64,000 nucleotides of DNA from Gammaproteobacteria bacterium (lineage in GTDB: Bacteria > Pseudomonadota > Gammaproteobacteria > Pseudomonadales > Pseudohongiellaceae), in NCBI GenBank assembly GCA_012960305.1, contig DUBM01000017.1, positions 62,001-126,000 of the forward strand, written 5' to 3'. This document shows positions 25,056 to 34,022 of the stretch, piece by piece; within the stretch, counting starts at the first letter, position 1, and the number at the start of each line of letters is the position of its first letter. A model generated the notes under the pieces. That model saw only the letters and a program-made list of their open reading frames with translations. It did not search any database and had not been told where the DNA came from. The position numbers and the translations under genes are program-made.

Positions 25056-25324
25056 GACTACATGAAATTAATTCTTTATTGCGAAAAAATTTAATAGTCA
25101 ACACAGAAAGGAAAGATAATTAAATATGTATCACTAGGCACTAGCGACATGAACAAAGCTATAGCATCTTACGATACGCTACTCGTTGAAATTAGTGTTA
25201 AACGTTTTGTGGGAATGGGAGGCTTTAATGCATGGTCGAGAGATCCACTTCAGCCAGATTTATCAATAATCAAATTCTTAATCGCGAGAAAGCCAGAAGG
25301 TAAGAAAGAGCTAGCTAAAGCACC

Positions 25325-25369
25325 AATTAAAAAACCACTGATTGTTTTGCAAGCAGTGGTTTTTTAATT
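25325..25369. terminator. Bidirectional rho-independent terminator
   Basis: A perfect 16-base-pair stem (25325-25340 against 25354-25369) encloses a 13-base loop. The stem has a GC core CCACTG/CAGTGG bounded by AAAAAA and TTTTTT, so transcripts from either direction end in a hairpin followed by a U-run. It lies between tag (plus) and the FAH-fold gene (minus), which converge on it, and can serve both. Confidence 0.88.
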
Positions 25370-25430
25370 TTTAAATTGCATGTTTTCAAAAGCGAACAGT
25401 TATGAACAATATAAATTCGCGGGGAAGGTT

Positions 25431-26252
25431 TTATTTTCCTTGGACCACTGTGTTACGCAAAATACCTACACCTGAAAGCTCAACTTCAAAAGTATCACCA
25501 GGAACCATCGCTCGAGTGCTGCCCATAGTGCCGGACCAAATCATATCGCCTGGTTCTAGAGTGAAGTATTTTGAAATATAGCTAACCATTTCTTCCATGC
25601 CGAAAATTAAGTCTGAACTATTGGCACCTTGCACTACTTCACCATTATGACGTCCTTGAATATCGATATTTTTGTAGTCTAGACCTTTAGCCAGTACTGG
25701 CCCTACTGCATTAAAGCCACGAGAACCTTTAGCTCGAACCCATTGAATGTCACCACCCTGCCAGGCTCGTTCGCTAACATCATTGCCGGCGGTTACACCG
25801 AAGATGTAATCGCCAGCATCTTCTATTGAAACGTTCTCAGCACGCTTACCAATGATGACTGCCATTTCAGCTTCGTAGTGAAGGTTCTGTGATTCTGCGG
25901 GTCTAACAATCGGATCTTCAGGTCCTACAATTGAACTCGCAGGAACTACGAAAAGGCCTGGATATTCCGCTGGGTCTCCAGAAATATGACTGCGGAAGTT
26001 AAATGCGGTCATGAAGACTAGAGTTGGATCAACCGGTGCTTCAAGTTTGATGTTTTCTCTCTGAACTGTCACGCCGGTATGTTCCATGGTGGTATAAGGA
26101 GCGCCGGCTAATTGATAAATACCATCATCATGAACCATACCCCAATGGACGTCACCACCACCCTGAGAATAACGCACAAATGATTGGGCGCCGGCAGTAA
26201 AACTAACTAGCAATGAGACAGAAGCTACTATTGTGGTGATGAATCGCTTCAT
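25431..26252 (-). CDS. Fumarylacetoacetate-hydrolase-fold protein with signal peptide
   Basis: A 273-residue protein. I start it at ATG 26252, because GGAG stands 8 bases upstream and the N-terminus then forms a clean signal peptide (MKRFITTIVASVSLLVSF, cleaved near AGAQ); an in-frame ATG at 26285 would spoil it. The body is FAH-like: MTAFNFRSHISGD, LHYEAEMAVIIGKRAEN (acidic metal ligands), TAGNDVSERAWQ, ARKGSRGF-like AKGSRGFNAVGPV, and DMIWSGTMGST. The family cleaves or decarboxylates acylpyruvate-type acids and is normally cytoplasmic, so predicted export is unusual. It is the last gene of a minus-strand series of redox enzymes, 188 bases after the pseudo-receiver gene. Confidence 0.82.
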   Translation of the reverse strand: MKRFITTIVASVSLLVSFTAGAQSFVRYSQGGGDVHWGMVHDDGIYQLAGAPYTTMEHTGVTVQRENIKLEAPVDPTLVFMTAFNFRSHISGDPAEYPGLFVVPASSIVGPEDPIVRPAESQNLHYEAEMAVIIGKRAENVSIEDAGDYIFGVTAGNDVSERAWQGGDIQWVRAKGSRGFNAVGPVLAKGLDYKNIDIQGRHNGEVVQGANSSDLIFGMEEMVSYISKYFTLEPGDMIWSGTMGSTRAMVPGDTFEVELSGVGILRNTVVQGK

Positions 26253-26440
26253 TTCTAATCTCCAGTGAAGTCTTGGTTTTTTCAAAATTGTAAAAAGCTG
26301 GGGATCCGATCCTACGCTGATAACTGATTTCGGTCAACAAGACATAAGTCATTGATTTATTTGGATTAGAAGAAAATTTGGGTGTAAATTATTAATTTCA
26401 AAAGCAATTGTCGTTATTGAAATTTTAGCATTGGCCCGGG

Positions 26441-26932
26441 TTATTCTTCGTGCACTGATCGGCTCTGTAATTGTGCGTAAGCTATTGAGTTCATCTCTTG
26501 AGCTCGATTGCCAAATACGACTTTGTGTAGAGTATCGGTAATGCTCCCCTGGAAATCATCAGCATGTAGATATGCCGACACATTGCCACCAGTTGGGTCA
26601 AGCGCCATTAGCTGTAAATCATCGCGATGATCTTCAGTAACAATAATCACTGGTGTAGGCTTCCTCAATGGACTCTTCCTCTCTTCACTGCGAATTCGAA
26701 ACAAGAACTGGTCACTGGGTTTTTTATAGCTATTCCAACCAGTGATCACGCAGGAAATTTTATTCGTCACTAAGCCGAAGAAACAATCATATTGTTGCAA
26801 AGCCTCAATGGCATTGGTTTCGTTATAGGTACTTATGGTCGTGTACAAGCTCGTCTTACCAACTAATACTGCACACTCATCCACCAGATCATTGTCTAGA
26901 TCGTATAGAAGTACTACAGGTTTAAGGCTCAT
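26441..26932 (-). CDS. Pseudo-receiver-like protein of unknown function
   Basis: A 163-residue protein of alternating strands and helices that looks like a stand-alone receiver domain: PVVLLYDLDNDLVDECAVL at the start (beta-1 with acidic residues), IEALQQYDCFFGLVTN, KISCVITGWN, TPVIIVTEDHRDD (a beta-4-like strand with a Thr), then SAYLHADDF. The position expected for the phosphorylated Asp reads V-I-T-G-W, and the conserved Lys is replaced (A-Y-L-H), so normal phosphorylation is unlikely. It starts 26 bases after the nitroreductase stop and is probably co-transcribed with it. The fold is tentative and the function unknown. Confidence 0.5.
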   Translation of the reverse strand: MSLKPVVLLYDLDNDLVDECAVLVGKTSLYTTISTYNETNAIEALQQYDCFFGLVTNKISCVITGWNSYKKPSDQFLFRIRSEERKSPLRKPTPVIIVTEDHRDDLQLMALDPTGGNVSAYLHADDFQGSITDTLHKVVFGNRAQEMNSIAYAQLQSRSVHEE

Positions 26933-26958
26933 ATTATGCTCGGCTCGATTAGTTTTTC

Positions 26959-27693
26959 TTATTCAGAGAGAAAACTTACATTAGCTGAAATATCTTCTCG
27001 CGTTGTGCGAGTCTCATTCGCGACTACTGCGCTGTCTTCATAACCAAAACTAATTCCAAAAAGGATATTCATGTTGCTTTTTTCAATATCAAAAGCTTCC
27101 CGCACCAAATCCGGATAATTTCGCATTGTACCCATGGGGCAACTTGCTAGACCGAATGCCACCATTGTCAACATTAGTGTCTGAGCAAACATGCCAACAT
27201 CTAATGCTACAGCGGTACCGAATTTCGGATCCATGCCTATAAAGGCTATGTAAGGCGCATCAAAATATTCGAAATTTCTGAGTATTGCGCGCAAGCGACC
27301 TTTTTTGTCGTCTCTCCCGATCCCCATTTTCGAGTAGAGAGCTACAGCGCATTCAACTTGACGCTTGCGGTAATGGTCTAGGAAATCGCCTCGGTACTCG
27401 ATATCAGGGTTCGGTTTTACACCTCCTGCCGTGTTCTCAACCATCTGCTTACTCAAACGATCTTTCAGAGCGCCTGAGGCAACATAAACATTCCATGGTT
27501 GCACGTTACAATTCGAGGGAGATTGTTGAGCAATTTCAAAAATTCGATTGAGCGTATCTTGAGGGACTTCTTTATCTAAAAATCCTCGCACAGAATGACG
27601 GTTGTATACTGTGTCAATCAAACTTACGTATGGATCGGTGACTACTGATTCTAATGTATCAGCTTCTGTATTCGTGTTGTTCATACTTCTCAT
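26959..27693 (-). CDS. Nitroreductase-family FMN enzyme
   Basis: A 244-residue FMN-dependent oxidoreductase. It has YNRHSVRGFLDKEVP, the FMN-phosphate motif seen at the start of nitroreductases; QQSPSNCNVQPWNVYVASG, the flavin/dimer motif; VALDVGMFAQTLMLTMVAFG; and a C-terminal LFGISFGYED. It reduces nitro, quinone or related compounds with NAD(P)H in the cytoplasm; the natural substrate is unknown. Start codons at 27693 and 27684 are both possible. It precedes the pseudo-receiver gene by 26 bases and follows the SDR gene by 66 bases, on the same strand. Confidence 0.9.
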   Translation of the reverse strand: MRSMNNTNTEADTLESVVTDPYVSLIDTVYNRHSVRGFLDKEVPQDTLNRIFEIAQQSPSNCNVQPWNVYVASGALKDRLSKQMVENTAGGVKPNPDIEYRGDFLDHYRKRQVECAVALYSKMGIGRDDKKGRLRAILRNFEYFDAPYIAFIGMDPKFGTAVALDVGMFAQTLMLTMVAFGLASCPMGTMRNYPDLVREAFDIEKSNMNILFGISFGYEDSAVVANETRTTREDISANVSFLSE

Positions 27694-27759
27694 CCAATAA
27701 AATTTATTGTGTATTTAAAAATTTGTCTTAAATTTTTATAAATTAACCATTAGTGAACA

Positions 27760-28485
27760 CTAACTAAGTATACGACCACCATCTACATCTACTGTGGTAC
27801 CAGTAACAAAGCTATTTTGCATAACAAAGATTATGCCAGCCGCCACTTCTTCTGCTTTACCTGCACGTTTAATAAGATGAGAAGAAGTCATAACCTGCAT
27901 CTTTTCATCTTTGCCATCTCCCATCCAATCAAACATTGCCGTATCTACAATTCCTGGAGAAACCACATTTACTCGAACTGGAGCCATTTCAACAGCCAAG
28001 CAGCGAACCATGTTTTCAACTGATGCACCCACACAACTCAAAGCTGACTGGGCTGCGTTGATCTTTCTTGCCGGCGAACCACTTACCAAGGTAATAGCAC
28101 CATCTGTCGCTAGATAAGGGGCTCCCGTTCGCACAACTTTTCCATAACCCCAAAGTTTGTCGTACGCAGCTTTAAATTGATCCTCAGTCTGTTCAAGAAA
28201 AGGCTTTAGTGTTCTTTCGCCACCGACGGCAGCAGAAACCAGATGATCGATAGTGCTAACTTCTTTGAAAATTGCTTCGAGACTATCTGCATCGTGGGTA
28301 TCAGCTTGACGAACTTCAAAGGCTCCGTTGCTTGCTTGTTTTGCTTTCTCAATATGTGCTTCCGACCTACCTGCAGCCCAAACATTCGCACCTAATTCTG
28401 CAGCTGCTTGCGCCGCCGACAATCCAATTCCAGCAGTGCCACCAATAATTACAACATTCTTACCGGTTAGATTATTCGTTGTCAT
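27760..28485 (-). CDS. Short-chain dehydrogenase/reductase-like protein lacking the catalytic Tyr
   Basis: A 241-residue Rossmann-fold protein. The nucleotide-binding GGTAGIG motif follows VVIIGG near the start, with an AAGRS segment after beta-2 (NADP-type Arg). ITLVSGSPAR supplies the catalytic-region Ser, and VRVNVVSPGIVDT is the family's C-terminal signature. The usual YxxxK is absent: the segment between these reads INAAQSALSCVGASVENMVR. Some SDR subgroups share this loss and may work differently or not at all. It lies between the nitroreductase and the FAD-linked oxidase in a minus-strand series. The fold is certain; the activity is doubtful. Confidence 0.85.
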   Translation of the reverse strand: MTTNNLTGKNVVIIGGTAGIGLSAAQAAAELGANVWAAGRSEAHIEKAKQASNGAFEVRQADTHDADSLEAIFKEVSTIDHLVSAAVGGERTLKPFLEQTEDQFKAAYDKLWGYGKVVRTGAPYLATDGAITLVSGSPARKINAAQSALSCVGASVENMVRCLAVEMAPVRVNVVSPGIVDTAMFDWMGDGKDEKMQVMTSSHLIKRAGKAEEVAAGIIFVMQNSFVTGTTVDVDGGRILS

Positions 28486-28599
28486 GTTTTACCCCACTTC
28501 TGATTTGTTCTAGTTAATTTGTTCTGGTTTTATATAGTTTTCCTATTTATTAGGTTTGCCACAGTAACAGCAGCAATCCATTCTTCTTAGACAACTCTC

Positions 28600-30006
28600 C
28601 TAGAAAACTCTGCCAGGATTTAATATTCCTTGCGGATCCATGGTTTGCTTTAAGGCTTTCATTAATGCAATTTCGGATTCACTTTTACTGTATGACAGAA
28701 ATTGTTTTTTCATCAGACCAATGCCATGTTCTGCAGAAACTGCTCCTTGCAACTCCCTAATCAGTCCATAAATAATTTCATCGATCTGCAAATGATGATC
28801 TGCTGTGTCTTTGCCGGTACGGATAATTATATGCACATTGCCATCACCGATATGACCGAATAATCCCAATATCGCTTCAGGCCATACGATTCTGAGTCGC
28901 TTTTCAACCTCTTCTCCGAAATAGCCCATGTCACCTACATTTAGGCTTACATCATAAGTATGCATATAACCGACCCCGGGATACACTTCTGCTGCTCCAT
29001 CGCGAACTGTCCACAGGTTTTTTATTTTAGTATCTGAATCTGCAAGAATAACTTCTTCAACTAATCCTTGGTCGGTCGCTTTACTCAGGGTTTCTATAAA
29101 CAATTCCGTATCTCTGTCTGCATTAGACCCCATACTCTCAATCAGCACGTAAAAACTATAATGATCAGCTATAGGCACAGTTGCATGAGGCACATGTTCA
29201 TCTATTAACTTATAAGTGTTCTGCCATATCACTTCAAATGCACTCAAATTCGAGCCTAGGTAAGACTGAGCATGGACAAGTAAGTTAGCGACTTTATCGA
29301 AATCCTTCACACCACACATGGCAACGACTTGGCTGCTTGGCTTCGGTGACAGTTTCAGCACTGCGCGCGTAATTAGCCCAAGAGTACCTTCGCTACCAAT
29401 AAATAATTGCTTAAGATCATAGCCGGTATTGTTCTTTCTGAGTTTATGTAGTCCATCAATGATGGTGCCATCGGCTAGCACTGCTTCTACTCCTACTACC
29501 AGATCTCTAGTCATCCCATAGCGAATGACACGATTACCACCGGCATTAGTTGAAAGGTTGCCACCAATAGTGCAGCTGCCGCGTGCACCTAGGTCCAACG
29601 GAAATAAAAGATCATGCTCATCAGCTTGTTCCTGAATTTTTTGTAGTTCGACCCCCGCTTCAACTGTCATGGTGCTGGTAAAGCGATCAATTTCAACTAC
29701 GTTTTTCATGCGCTCAAAACTAAGTGCTACTTCACCGTCAAGAGGTGCCGCCGCAGCAACCAGACCAGTCATGCCGCCCTGAGGAGCGACCGGTTGATTT
29801 GCAGCATGGCAGGCTCGAAGAATATCGGATACTTGCTGAGTATCACTTGGCCGTAACAAAATGACTGGAGGAACGGAACGGGCTCCCATCACATCCTTGT
29901 AATTTTTTGCTTCGATGTCAGAACCCGCTCGGTATCCTGCTGGTCCGACTATGGACTTTAGCTGTTCTAATAATTCAGCTGAACCCTCTCCTAGCGTACT
30001 TTCCAT
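28600..30006 (-). CDS. FAD-linked oxidase (GlcD/D-2-hydroxyacid dehydrogenase type)
   Basis: A 468-residue flavoprotein. The N-terminal FAD domain (about 40-215) has PVAPQGGMTGLVAAAAP and a DLGARGSCTIGGNLSTNAGG segment, with NTGYDLKQLFIGSEGTLG after it. The C-terminal oxidase domain (about 220-465) has LFGHIGDGNVHI, with metal-binding His, and SAEHGIGLMKKQFL. This is the D-lactate/glycolate/2-hydroxyglutarate dehydrogenase family, which passes electrons from a 2-hydroxyacid to quinone or cytochrome. The exact substrate is not determinable. It is first in a minus-strand series (SDR, nitroreductase and others) and divergent from the DUF4156 lipoprotein. Confidence 0.92.
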   Translation of the reverse strand: MESTLGEGSAELLEQLKSIVGPAGYRAGSDIEAKNYKDVMGARSVPPVILLRPSDTQQVSDILRACHAANQPVAPQGGMTGLVAAAAPLDGEVALSFERMKNVVEIDRFTSTMTVEAGVELQKIQEQADEHDLLFPLDLGARGSCTIGGNLSTNAGGNRVIRYGMTRDLVVGVEAVLADGTIIDGLHKLRKNNTGYDLKQLFIGSEGTLGLITRAVLKLSPKPSSQVVAMCGVKDFDKVANLLVHAQSYLGSNLSAFEVIWQNTYKLIDEHVPHATVPIADHYSFYVLIESMGSNADRDTELFIETLSKATDQGLVEEVILADSDTKIKNLWTVRDGAAEVYPGVGYMHTYDVSLNVGDMGYFGEEVEKRLRIVWPEAILGLFGHIGDGNVHIIIRTGKDTADHHLQIDEIIYGLIRELQGAVSAEHGIGLMKKQFLSYSKSESEIALMKALKQTMDPQGILNPGRVF

Positions 30007-30238
30007 TGCTGAATCCCCTTTAGCCGATCTTAAGCTATCCGATACCTAGTTTTAGTATTGCCTGAATTTTGCGACTTTTGTGACCTTTCGCAAAGTCTAA
30101 AAAAAGAGACGGGATAGTACCATATCCTCTGTGTTGGCGAGATGCACTAGGGGAAAACTGGTACACTGATTTCGATAGATATTGTAACTTTTTTGGTAGT
30201 TTCTCGTTCAATTCCCCTAAGCCTTTTTGGAGTATGTA

Positions 30239-30556
30239 ATGATTCGCTTATTTCTAGCCGCAATCGTCGTTAGTGTTATCAGTGCTTGTAGTTCCTGGGT
30301 TCAAGTAACCGTCGAGGGCCAAGCTGTTCGTGTAGCCACTGCCACCGAAGTATCCAGCTGTGCACGCATTGGCAGGGCCCGTTCTAAGACTCTTAGTCGA
30401 GTTATTTTGGTGGAGCGCGGTGGAGAACGACTTCAGGAAGAACTGCTTTCTCTTGCTCGCAATGAAGCGGCAGATCTCGGCGGAAATACCGTGGTTCCAG
30501 AGTCGATAATCGAGGCAGGCGAACAAAGCTTTGGCGTTTATCGTTGCCCCGAATAA
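30239..30556 (+). CDS. Small DUF4156/RcsF-like lipoprotein
   Basis: A 105-residue lipoprotein. The start is ATG 30239, with TTGGAG 6 bases before it; an in-frame TTG at 30227 is less likely because it would be part of that binding site. The signal peptide ends in lipobox ISAC. The mature part has two cysteines (SSCARIG and YRCPE at the C-terminus) that probably pair, and AADLGGNTVVPES, a phrase typical of the DUF4156/RcsF-like group. RcsF monitors envelope stress; whether this relative does so is unknown. It is a single gene, followed by the TetR-RND cluster. Confidence 0.8.
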   Translation: MIRLFLAAIVVSVISACSSWVQVTVEGQAVRVATATEVSSCARIGRARSKTLSRVILVERGGERLQEELLSLARNEAADLGGNTVVPESIIEAGEQSFGVYRCPE

Positions 30557-30597
30557 ACCACCGAACAACCCACCCAACTTCGAAACCAAAAAACGAT

Positions 30598-30634
30598 TTG
30601 ACCATATGACCAGATATGTTATTCTGGTCATATG
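30598..30634 (+). promoter_or_regulatory. Putative promoter/operator overlapping the TetR start; possible leaderless transcript
   Basis: A perfect 11-base inverted repeat (ATATGACCAGA at 30604-30614, TCTGGTCATAT at 30623-30633, 8-base spacer) runs into the ATG at 30632. TTGACC (30598-30603), 16 bases, then TATTCT (30620-30625) make a plausible sigma-70 promoter, whose start point 7 bases on would be the A of the ATG. No ribosome binding site precedes that ATG. The natural reading is TetR autorepression by binding over its own promoter, with an mRNA that has no leader. The palindrome is seen directly; the promoter and leaderless start are inferred. Confidence 0.6.
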
Positions 30635-31300
30635 ACTAGTGCAATAGCTGAGCTTTTTGACAAAATTACCGCCGAACCGGGCCTAGGAAGATCCTTAGAC
30701 CACGAGGGTTCCGCAAACTATGCGGTTCAAAAAACACTCATAAAAGTGGCAACAGATCATTTTGTACGGTTTGGTTACCGCCGGGCCAACATTGCAGAAA
30801 TTGCCCTAGCCGCGGGTATCGGAAAAGGTACCATATACCTGCACTTCGAAAACAAAAGAGAACTATTTCTCAGCTGTCTAATTGCCGAAGAACGAGAGCT
30901 TTTGCCGCAGCTAGAAATCATTGAGAATTTTCCGGAAGAAGAAAGGCTCAGAGCGTTTCTTGAAGTCACGTTTAGTTTCGCTCTAACGGCGTCACTGACT
31001 AGAGCCCTTCTCTCAAGACGTCAAGATTTTGCTGCCCTGATCGAAGAGATCGACGCAACCATTTTAAAGAATCAAGATGAAAAATTTACTGAATACGTAA
31101 TTAACAAATTGATCAGCCCAGTAACACATAATCTAGACACTGATGATAAGAAGACCATCGCCAACGTTGTAAACCTTGTCACTCTTGCCATTGGATATCT
31201 GCCTGAGATGGCCTTTGATTTGCCTAAACAGGAAATACGTACTGACGACTTTGTTAAGACCCTGGCCATGATCATCGATCAGGGCATAAAGAATACCTAG
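30632..31300 (+). CDS. TetR/AcrR-family repressor of the adjacent RND cluster
   Basis: A 222-residue regulator. After a ~30-residue extension comes the TetR helix-turn-helix: IKVATDHFVRFGYRRANIAE, then IALAAGIGKGTIYLHFENKR and ELFLSC. The remaining ~140 residues form the ligand/dimer domain. It is 25 bases upstream of the RND-type gene and on the same strand, so it probably represses its own operon until a hydrophobic ligand binds. The operator candidate overlaps its start codon (30604-30633). No other start codon lies between 30632 and the HTH, so the leaderless start is favoured. Confidence 0.88.
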   Translation: MTSAIAELFDKITAEPGLGRSLDHEGSANYAVQKTLIKVATDHFVRFGYRRANIAEIALAAGIGKGTIYLHFENKRELFLSCLIAEERELLPQLEIIENFPEEERLRAFLEVTFSFALTASLTRALLSRRQDFAALIEEIDATILKNQDEKFTEYVINKLISPVTHNLDTDDKKTIANVVNLVTLAIGYLPEMAFDLPKQEIRTDDFVKTLAMIIDQGIKNT

Positions 31301-31325
31301 AGAGATTTATCAAAAGGAAATATTA

Positions 31326-34022
31326 ATGGACAGAATACTTTTAAGCCTTACCGACATATTTGCTAAGGCCCCAGACTACGTCCTGAATTTCAAAAAGCGG
31401 GTCCTGTTAGGGCTTACAGTTATTTCCTTATTTATGCTTTATGGTATTTTTACCCTGACTTCGTTTGACATGTCCACAGATAGCTTTTTGGCAGAGGAAG
31501 ATCCTGCCACTGTTGCACTCGATGAATTCAGGCGGCAGTTCGGAGGCGATGATTCGGTCTTTATTATTTACACGCCCAAAGATGGTAATGTGTTTTCGAG
31601 CGCATCCCTGTCAACTGTCCAGCAAATTACCGATGACTTGAGCAATTGGGAAGACCTTGATCGTGACAATTACCCGGATGTAGATTGGGAACAGCTAAAC
31701 CACATCCGGCGGGTGCAGTCTCTTGCCAATATCCGAGTGCAGGAAAGTGTTGGTGATACCCTCAGATCCGACCGCCTGGTCCCACGAGAACTCCCGACCG
31801 ATCAAGGTAGTCTAGAAACTCTCAAAGTACGTGCCCTGGATCAACAGGATTATGTTTCAGCATTCTATTCAGAAGACGGTAGATATGCTGCGATATTAGT
31901 TCAAACCGATTTCGGAACAATCCCGGTCGAAGGCTATGAACCGGTGGTCAATATTGACGGCATTGAGCTGGACGATGGCTTCGCCAATTTTGACTTGTCT
32001 TTTGACGAGAACGCGGTCGTACAGGAAGTAGAGTTTCAGGATACCGACCAGTTAGCTTATTTCTCTTTCGACACAGCACTGAGAGCTGTTTACGAAAACT
32101 ACTCAGATGAATTTGAGTTTTATCCGGTAGGCACGCCATCCATGATGGGACAAATGCAGGATGTCCTTAACCAGATGGCTGTGTTGGGAACTTTAATGGT
32201 TTTAATTTTTTCAATGCTCCTGTGGATCTTTTTTCGTTCCGCTAGCGCACTTTGGTGGCCAATGGTCACCATAGCCTTAAGTGTCGTCTGGATGTGGGGC
32301 ATCACTGTATGGCTGGTAGATGCCATTTCCTCCATGATCGCCTTAACCGTGTTGCTGGTTTTTGCTGTAGGGATCGCCGATTGCGTTCACGTTATGAGCG
32401 CTTACTTTAGTTTCAGACGTGACGGAGAGGAGCATTATTCAGCTCTTTCGCACGCCTACAAAAAAGTGGGTATTGCCATATTATTGACCACTATAACCAC
32501 CGCCGCAGGTGTTTCCGTGCTCGCGACCTCCAACCTCGAGCCAATCAAAGTCTTTGCGTGGATGTCTTCTTTTGGGGTCTTTCTTGCCTTCTTTTTCACT
32601 ATAGTCCTTCTCCCTATACTACTGGATCTATGGCATCCAAAGGCAATTCACGAGAAGAACAGCTTGGCTGACAAATTAGGCGCCAGGTGGACTTCAATAA
32701 AAAATAAAAGAAAACTTTCCATATCAATCGTTGTAGGGATTTTACTCCTTGCTTCTTTAGGAGTTTTAGTTGGCGCATTCATGATCTTTGTAATTGCGCT
32801 CACTTACTGGATAGTCAATTCGCAGCGGGAAATTCTTGCCAGGGTTCCCAGCCTGGTTCAAGGGAGCCCTTATTTAATTCTTGTCCTATTTGCATCCATG
32901 TTTGCGCTGTGTATTTATGGCGCAACGAAAATTAATATCGACACAAACATTGCTGAAATGTTCAAAGCAGACCACCCTTTGACGATCGCTGTTACAATAG
33001 TCGATGAAAATATGTCGGGCACACAAAATATGGAGATTATGATCGATACTAAAACCAGTGATGGCATGCTTGATTCTGATCTGCTTGTCGCCGTCGATCA
33101 GCTACAAACACGACTGGAAGAGGGCTATCCTGATATTGTGGGTCGGACCAATTCGCTGGCAAACATCGTCAAAGATACAAATCAAATCATGAATGATGAC
33201 GATCCTCGTTACTATCGTATTCCTGATTCTGGTCAAGAAATATCTCAATTACTTTACCTATTCAATAGCGCTAATCCTGAAGATCGCAGGAATCTGGTTT
33301 CCGATGACTACAGCCGCTCCCACATTAGTGTTACAGCTCGCAACTTAGGCTCATATGAATACAAAGAGTTTTTTGACGATGTGGCTTTAGATGTAGAACA
33401 AACTTTCGGCGAACTTGAATCGACCTTTCCAGGACTGGACATCAATTTAACAGGGACTATGGCAACGTTAATGGTTATGGCTGATGAAATCGCCCAATCC
33501 CAATTTAACAGCTTTGCTCTGGCTCTGCTGATAGTTAGTTTGATCATGATCATCACTCTAGGTTCGTTCAAAGGAGGTATCATGGGTATGATCCCAAATG
33601 CCATCCCTGCGTTCCTGGCTTTCGGCCTGATGGGCTTGTTTGCCATACCTCTAGATACTGATACGCTGCTCATAGCGCCCATCATTTTGGGTATCGCTGT
33701 GGATGACACCATACACTTCATGACCCACTACAGGGTGGAACTGTCTCGTACTCGAAGCATCGCCTCTGCTCTTGAAAGCGCTATAAAAGAGGTTGGTCAA
33801 GCCGTAATGTTCACCACCATGATAATAGGACTTGGGTTTGCTGTCTTGAGCTTTTCTGACTATTTGGGAATGGCAAAGGTCGGGTTTTTCGGTTCTATGG
33901 CTATATTTGTCGCCTTGCTTTGTGACTTGTTTCTTATTCCTGCAATGATAATAATTTTTAAACCCACGTTTGGTGTAAAAAATGTAAACACCTCTATTAA
34001 CTTTAGGGAGGCAATAGCATGA
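31326..34022 (+). CDS. RND/MMPL-family exporter
   Basis: An 898-residue inner-membrane protein. It has one N-terminal helix (about 25-47), a large periplasmic loop (about 48-275), and a helix cluster with sterol-sensing-like features (about 280-430: MVLIFSMLLWIFFRSASALW, VFAVGIADCVHVMSAYFSFR). Then come a second periplasmic loop and helix cluster (LGIAVDDTIHFMTHYRVELS). The two D-x-x-H-xM segments are typical of the MMPL/HpnN exporter branch that moves lipids or other hydrophobic molecules. The next gene, a LolA-like periplasmic protein, overlaps its stop by 4 bases (ATGA), so the pair is translationally coupled. A ribosome site (AAAGGAAA) precedes its start. Confidence 0.88.
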   Translation: MDRILLSLTDIFAKAPDYVLNFKKRVLLGLTVISLFMLYGIFTLTSFDMSTDSFLAEEDPATVALDEFRRQFGGDDSVFIIYTPKDGNVFSSASLSTVQQITDDLSNWEDLDRDNYPDVDWEQLNHIRRVQSLANIRVQESVGDTLRSDRLVPRELPTDQGSLETLKVRALDQQDYVSAFYSEDGRYAAILVQTDFGTIPVEGYEPVVNIDGIELDDGFANFDLSFDENAVVQEVEFQDTDQLAYFSFDTALRAVYENYSDEFEFYPVGTPSMMGQMQDVLNQMAVLGTLMVLIFSMLLWIFFRSASALWWPMVTIALSVVWMWGITVWLVDAISSMIALTVLLVFAVGIADCVHVMSAYFSFRRDGEEHYSALSHAYKKVGIAILLTTITTAAGVSVLATSNLEPIKVFAWMSSFGVFLAFFFTIVLLPILLDLWHPKAIHEKNSLADKLGARWTSIKNKRKLSISIVVGILLLASLGVLVGAFMIFVIALTYWIVNSQREILARVPSLVQGSPYLILVLFASMFALCIYGATKINIDTNIAEMFKADHPLTIAVTIVDENMSGTQNMEIMIDTKTSDGMLDSDLLVAVDQLQTRLEEGYPDIVGRTNSLANIVKDTNQIMNDDDPRYYRIPDSGQEISQLLYLFNSANPEDRRNLVSDDYSRSHISVTARNLGSYEYKEFFDDVALDVEQTFGELESTFPGLDINLTGTMATLMVMADEIAQSQFNSFALALLIVSLIMIITLGSFKGGIMGMIPNAIPAFLAFGLMGLFAIPLDTDTLLIAPIILGIAVDDTIHFMTHYRVELSRTRSIASALESAIKEVGQAVMFTTMIIGLGFAVLSFSDYLGMAKVGFFGSMAIFVALLCDLFLIPAMIIIFKPTFGVKNVNTSINFREAIA

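Noticed and set aside
25149-25367. 72-codon frame on the plus strand after tag
   Set aside because: Its last ~14 codons are the stem-loop of the bidirectional terminator, it has no recognisable similarity, and its hydrophobic end is only the terminator sequence read as protein.
33308-33721. 137-codon minus-strand frame
   Set aside because: It is antisense to a conserved membrane segment of the RND exporter; the Met/Pro-rich composition is the mirror of that segment.
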